Assembly: GCA_964395765.1 (NCBI GenBank) | Contig: CAYNCU010000012.1 | Coordinates: 1-36,275 of the forward strand | DNA: 36,275 nt | Direction: 5' to 3' | From: DATDPY01 sp964395765 | GTDB taxonomy: Bacteria; Bacteroidota; Bacteroidia; Cytophagales; Cyclobacteriaceae | Part shown: piece after piece, positions 33,455 to 36,275 of the stretch | Numbering within the stretch: position 1 is the first letter of the stretch | Layout of the letters: every line of letters starts with the position of its first letter | Notes under the pieces: model-generated | The model's database searches: none | Told to the model about the DNA's origin: nothing | The model's input: the letters and a program-made list of their open reading frames with translations, nothing else | Position numbers and translations under genes: made by a program

Positions 33455-34531
33455 ATGAATAATAATTTTTACGTGGTAATCATGGCGGGTGGAATAGGAA
33501 GCCGCTTCTGGCCTTATAGCAGAAATAATAAACCCAAACAATTCCTGGATGTATTGGGGATAGGAGCGTCTTTATTGCAGCTTACCTATAATCGTTTTTT
33601 AAATATCAGCCCTAAAGAAAACATTTACATAGTAACCAGCGATACCTATAAACAGGAGGTCACGGAACAACTTCCTGATATTTCGGCAGACCAGGTACTG
33701 ACTGAGCCGGGGAGAAGAAATACGGCGCCTTGTATCGCCTATGCCAGCTATAAGATAAGAAAAAAGGATCCGGCCGCTATAATGGTAGTCACACCGGCGG
33801 ATCATGCTATCATTAAGGAAAAAGAATTTTTCGATGTAATCCATGACGGCCTGCACCATGCGGGCGATCAGGATATTTTAATCACCCTGGGAATTAATCC
33901 TAACCGGCCTGAAACCGGGTATGGATATATTCAATATCATTTTGATAGTGAAAATTCCATTAAAAAAGTTAAAACTTTCACTGAAAAACCCCAGCTTGAG
34001 CTGGCGAAGAAATTTCTCGAAAGCGGAGATTTTGTTTGGAATGCAGGTATTTTCATCTGGAACGTAAATTCGATCATCAGCGCATTTGAAAAATATCTCC
34101 CTGAACTGGCGGAAATGTTTGAAAATATGAATGAGGAATGGTTTACCGATAAAGAAAACCAATCCATTCAAAAAATATATTCCCTGGTCAAGAATATTTC
34201 CATTGATTACGGCGTAATGGAAAAAGCCGATAATGTTTATGTCATGCTAGCTGATATCGGCTGGTCCGATTTGGGTTCCTGGGCCTCCCTGCATGAGTTG
34301 AAAATAAAGGATAAAAACAATAATGTGCTGGAGGCTAATGCTTTAGCTTATGAATCTGCTAATTCAATCGTAATCGGCCCGAAAGACAAGCTAATTGTAA
34401 TTGAAGGTCTGGAAGGTTACCTGGTGGCTGATTGTAATGATGTCTTGCTCATTTGCAAAAAAGATAATGAAGAAACGATCCGGACTTTTGTAAAAGATGT
34501 TAAAAATAAAAAAGGCGATAAGTATATCTGA
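33455..34531 (+). CDS. manC: Mannose-1-phosphate guanylyltransferase (GDP-mannose pyrophosphorylase)
   Basis: The protein has 358 residues. The nucleotidyltransferase signature is MAGGIGSRFWPYSRNNKPKQ at 10-29, with the P-loop-like GGIGSRFWP and the catalytic lysine in PKQF. Other family marks are TEPGRRNTAPCIAYA, VTPADHAI, NRPETGYGYIQ, FTEKPQLELAKKFL, WNAGIFIWNV and GWSDLGSWASL. It makes GDP-mannose from mannose-1-phosphate and GTP for fucose, rhamnose and other surface sugars. The phosphomannose isomerase domain of bifunctional ManC/AlgA enzymes is absent, so the isomerase step must lie elsewhere. It is a single-gene unit with a candidate promoter upstream and a short hairpin just past the stop. 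Confidence 0.96.
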   Translation: MNNNFYVVIMAGGIGSRFWPYSRNNKPKQFLDVLGIGASLLQLTYNRFLNISPKENIYIVTSDTYKQEVTEQLPDISADQVLTEPGRRNTAPCIAYASYKIRKKDPAAIMVVTPADHAIIKEKEFFDVIHDGLHHAGDQDILITLGINPNRPETGYGYIQYHFDSENSIKKVKTFTEKPQLELAKKFLESGDFVWNAGIFIWNVNSIISAFEKYLPELAEMFENMNEEWFTDKENQSIQKIYSLVKNISIDYGVMEKADNVYVMLADIGWSDLGSWASLHELKIKDKNNNVLEANALAYESANSIVIGPKDKLIVIEGLEGYLVADCNDVLLICKKDNEETIRTFVKDVKNKKGDKYI

Positions 34532-34543
34532 TTGATAATTGAA

Positions 34544-34570
34544 CCGGCTATCGCCGGATCATTATTTTTT
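34544..34570 (+). terminator. Short terminator-like hairpin after manC
   Basis: CCGGC and GCCGG pair over a TATC loop, and an eight-T run follows at 34563-34570 on the plus strand. It starts 13 bp past the manC stop and overlaps the last codons of the convergent gene. The stem is only 5 bp, so strength is uncertain. Confidence 0.5.
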
Positions 34571-35819
34571 TTATTTCCATGTAATCAGTCTCCCGGATCT
34601 CAAGCAGGTACAGGCCGTTTTTTATTCCCGGTTGTGAGAGATCAATCTGATAGCTCGAGCTGTTCACATTCGAATCTAAGAGATCAACTCCTTCCATATC
34701 TTTTAAGGTTACAGAGAGAATTGTTTCGTTACTATGAAGATTGATGAAATCATTGACTGGGTTGGGATAACAGAAGATCCCTTCGCTTGCCTTTTCAGGC
34801 AGGGAAGTGATTACAGCCGAATCTTGTAATTGACGGAGGTCAAGGCTGTACAGTGAAGAACCTATGTCCGGCGTCGACTCACAGGAAATGAAAACCCGTG
34901 TCGGATCGATAAAACATATGCCTTCGGTTTGCCATTCAAGGGAATTGTTACCTATTTCTATTCTTCGTTTATTTCCTGAAAAAAACATTTGATCCTGAAA
35001 GTCATCCAAAATCCATATGAAAGAGTTGAGTTTGGAACCCATATAACCAATTAATACCGCTTCCCTGGTAGCCGGGTTAAAGTCGGCCCCTGTAATTTCG
35101 CCATTGACATTATAGGAAGTATAGGGCGATAATCGATAGGTTCCGGGCGTTTTGGAAACCGCGTATACCCTTGTTTGAAGGTCACCCCGGTCTTTGGAGA
35201 ATAAATAAAGCGAATCTCCCATCGATAAGATTGCCTCGCAATCGAAATTCGTGTGATCGTTCGGAGAAAAATCGGATTGATCGTTATAGGCTATGTTAAT
35301 TGCCAAAGCAGAAACCGAAACGGCAGCAGCAGAGCCAATATCATGTTTGGCAATTTTAAGAATTTCCAAATCAGTCCGGTCACCGGTATTGTTCCCCAAA
35401 TCGCTTATATATAAATAATCGCTGTCGGCGGTAATGTCTTCCCAATCTGTATTCGGGTAATTTCGAATGTGCACCGTTTGGATAATGGAGCCTGTGGCGG
35501 TATCAACAGAGAAAATTTCAGCCGGGTTTCCGCTATCTCCGAATGTCCAGAGTCTGCCGTCGGAATAGACTAAGCCAGAGGATTCGGAGATTTGTTTCAA
35601 GGGTGCCATAAGCACTGGTTTACCATTTTCCGGATTATAAATACAGGCCCCATTGTTATGCTTAGCTCCGGGATCAAAATTATTGGCAGTGGAATCGGTG
35701 CACCCATTCTGTGCTTTTAGTACATAAGGAGAATTGAAAAGAATTAGAATTAAAAGACACCGATTAAAAAATATAATCCCGCGGTGTTCAATACGATATT
35801 TTATTATTATATCAAACAC
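34548..35819 (-). CDS. Secreted protein with T9SS C-terminal sorting domain, beta-propeller-like core
   Basis: The frame reads 423 codons from a GTG at 35819. Residues about 15-37 (IIFFNRCLLILILFNSPYVL, then KAQ) are a signal peptide. GCTDSTANNFDPGAKHNNGA (39-58) is a short cysteine-bearing repeat common in secreted Bacteroidota proteins. Residues 65-340 show repeated strands such as GRLWTFGDSGNPAEIFSVD and DYLYISDLGNNTGD that suggest a beta-propeller. The last ~75 residues (YPNPVNDFINLHS, then NGLYLLEI to KKIMIRR) are a type A T9SS sorting domain. The protein should therefore be exported across the outer membrane. The start is doubtful: GTG 35819 lies in the first arm of a terminator-like hairpin, and no ATG, GTG or TTG follows in frame before the signal peptide. 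An ATT or ATA at 35777 or 35774 would fit better. Confidence 0.88.
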   Translation of the reverse strand: MFDIIIKYRIEHRGIIFFNRCLLILILFNSPYVLKAQNGCTDSTANNFDPGAKHNNGACIYNPENGKPVLMAPLKQISESSGLVYSDGRLWTFGDSGNPAEIFSVDTATGSIIQTVHIRNYPNTDWEDITADSDYLYISDLGNNTGDRTDLEILKIAKHDIGSAAAVSVSALAINIAYNDQSDFSPNDHTNFDCEAILSMGDSLYLFSKDRGDLQTRVYAVSKTPGTYRLSPYTSYNVNGEITGADFNPATREAVLIGYMGSKLNSFIWILDDFQDQMFFSGNKRRIEIGNNSLEWQTEGICFIDPTRVFISCESTPDIGSSLYSLDLRQLQDSAVITSLPEKASEGIFCYPNPVNDFINLHSNETILSVTLKDMEGVDLLDSNVNSSSYQIDLSQPGIKNGLYLLEIRETDYMEIKKIMIRR

Positions 35820-35828
35820 TGCGGGATT
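35775..35828 (-). terminator. Long inverted repeat with T-run, overlapping the annotated start of the T9SS gene
   Basis: AATCCCGCGGTGTT (35775-35788) and AACACTGCGGGATT (35815-35828) match as reverse complements at 13 of 14 positions around a 26-bp A/T-rich loop. Read on the minus strand, the second arm is followed by ATATTTTTTAA. This is the layout of an intrinsic terminator, 28 bp past the stop of the upstream minus-strand gene. The stem also contains the GTG at 35819, which makes it relevant to expression of the next gene. Confidence 0.6.
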
Positions 35829-35856
35829 GTCTGAGTTTTAACGATTATAATATTAT

Positions 35857-36275
35857 TTAATGTTGATTGCCCGAGCCATCTGTCGGGAAAGCGCCAAGGT
35901 CAACGTTCGGAGGGGACACTGTGGCTTTCAAATCAGGATCGGAAACAGCACTTGTTGCATTCAACGGCGAAAAGTCTGTGTTCCCTTTTCCAATGGCAGG
36001 AGAATCCGATGATAAATGAAAATCATAATTACCGACAAAATTATAAAGGGTAATAGGGCCGGTAACCGGTAATGGAAAGTTTACAAATTTCGGGTTATCT
36101 TGATGAACCAATTGAGGGGCATCATAAACTTCCCCCAATGTGTAAGAGTCCGGGTATCCCGTATAAAAACTTGACGGATCCGGAATATCAGTACTCTGCG
36201 GGTGGGTGGCGTGGGTTACGGGATAAATATCATCTACCGTCGCTATCGTATCCCCATAGCTTAAATTATTTCCAT
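35857..36275 (-). CDS. C-terminal part of a secreted-type repeat protein (choice-of-anchor Q-like), cut by window edge
   Basis: The frame is open from the right edge (first full codon at 36273) to TAA at 35857, 138 residues. The phrase NYDFHLSSDSPAIGKGNTDF followed by VDLGAFP is typical of the end of parallel beta-helix proteins with a choice-of-anchor Q region, where YxLxxxSPAIDxG and DIGAFE are the usual wording. The final residues TDGSGNQH show no T9SS sorting domain. The start and most of the protein lie outside the window. Upstream of the ATG at 36138 the same frame continues without a break, so that ATG is internal. A terminator-like inverted repeat follows the stop. Function unknown; surface or extracellular placement is likely. 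Confidence 0.75.
   Translation of the reverse strand, partial: GNNLSYGDTIATVDDIYPVTHATHPQSTDIPDPSSFYTGYPDSYTLGEVYDAPQLVHQDNPKFVNFPLPVTGPITLYNFVGNYDFHLSSDSPAIGKGNTDFSPLNATSAVSDPDLKATVSPPNVDLGAFPTDGSGNQH

Noticed and set aside
35775..35828. Invertible promoter switch
   Set aside because: The enclosed 26 bp are too short for a typical invertible segment, no recombinase gene is near, and the T-run after the stem fits a terminator better.

Overview
The window looks like chromosomal DNA of a free-living Bacteroidota (Bacteroidetes). Three lines of evidence support this: a gliding/T9SS lipoprotein gene (gldH) next to a PSP1/RicT gene, a secreted protein with a type IX secretion C-terminal domain, and several promoter-like boxes of the Bacteroidota type (TTTG, about 20 bp, TAnnTTTG) with few Shine-Dalgarno sequences. 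The order is not certain. No tRNA, rRNA, CRISPR array, prophage or intact insertion sequence was found.

Layout. 1-2220 (-): a MacB/FtsX-type ABC permease cut by the left edge. 2530-3105 (-): a small membrane protein with an HELGH metalloprotease motif. 3311-3667 (+): a VOC/glyoxalase-fold protein. 3698-4370: an array of about 63-bp tandem repeats, a second set of degenerate ~49-bp repeats and a perfect hairpin. 4529-9238 (+): a tight three-gene unit with an APC permease fused to two UspA domains, a small mechanosensitive-channel-like membrane protein, and a GNAT acetyltransferase fused to a histone-deacetylase/acetylpolyamine-amidohydrolase domain. 9637-15555 (+): a secreted glycan-degradation cluster (BglX-type GH3, carboxylesterase lipoprotein, second GH3 lipoprotein) behind a recognisable promoter and closed by a strong hairpin. 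16021-17013 (+): polyphosphate kinase 2, convergent with a membrane-anchored thioredoxin-fold protein (17030-17704, -). 18018-20789 (+): a secreted M16 double-domain peptidase with a clear terminator. 20996-28060 (+): an NSS-family sodium symporter, its 43-residue MetS-type small subunit, a helix-hairpin-helix protein and a 1343-residue SF1 helicase. 28046-33237 (-): gldH, ricT/PSP1, purD and recQ, probably co-transcribed from recQ. 33455-34531 (+): mannose-1-phosphate guanylyltransferase. 34548-36275 (-): two secreted-type proteins, the second cut by the right edge.

How the genes work together. The GH3-esterase-GH3 cluster fits periplasmic or surface breakdown of acylated plant-type beta-glucans. 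It has no SusC/SusD pair in view. The APC/UspA, channel and GNAT-HDAC unit suggests import of an amino compound and reversible acetylation of it; acetylpolyamines are the best guess but unproven. The NSS symporter and MetS pair form a two-component sodium-coupled amino acid importer, with an unusual ~135-residue loop in the large subunit.

The most interesting items are the GNAT-HDAC fusion and its operon, the extended NSS subunit with its tiny partner, the missing conventional start codon of the T9SS-type protein (its only start lies inside a terminator-like hairpin), the helicase with a possibly degenerate nuclease tail, and the intergenic repeat families.
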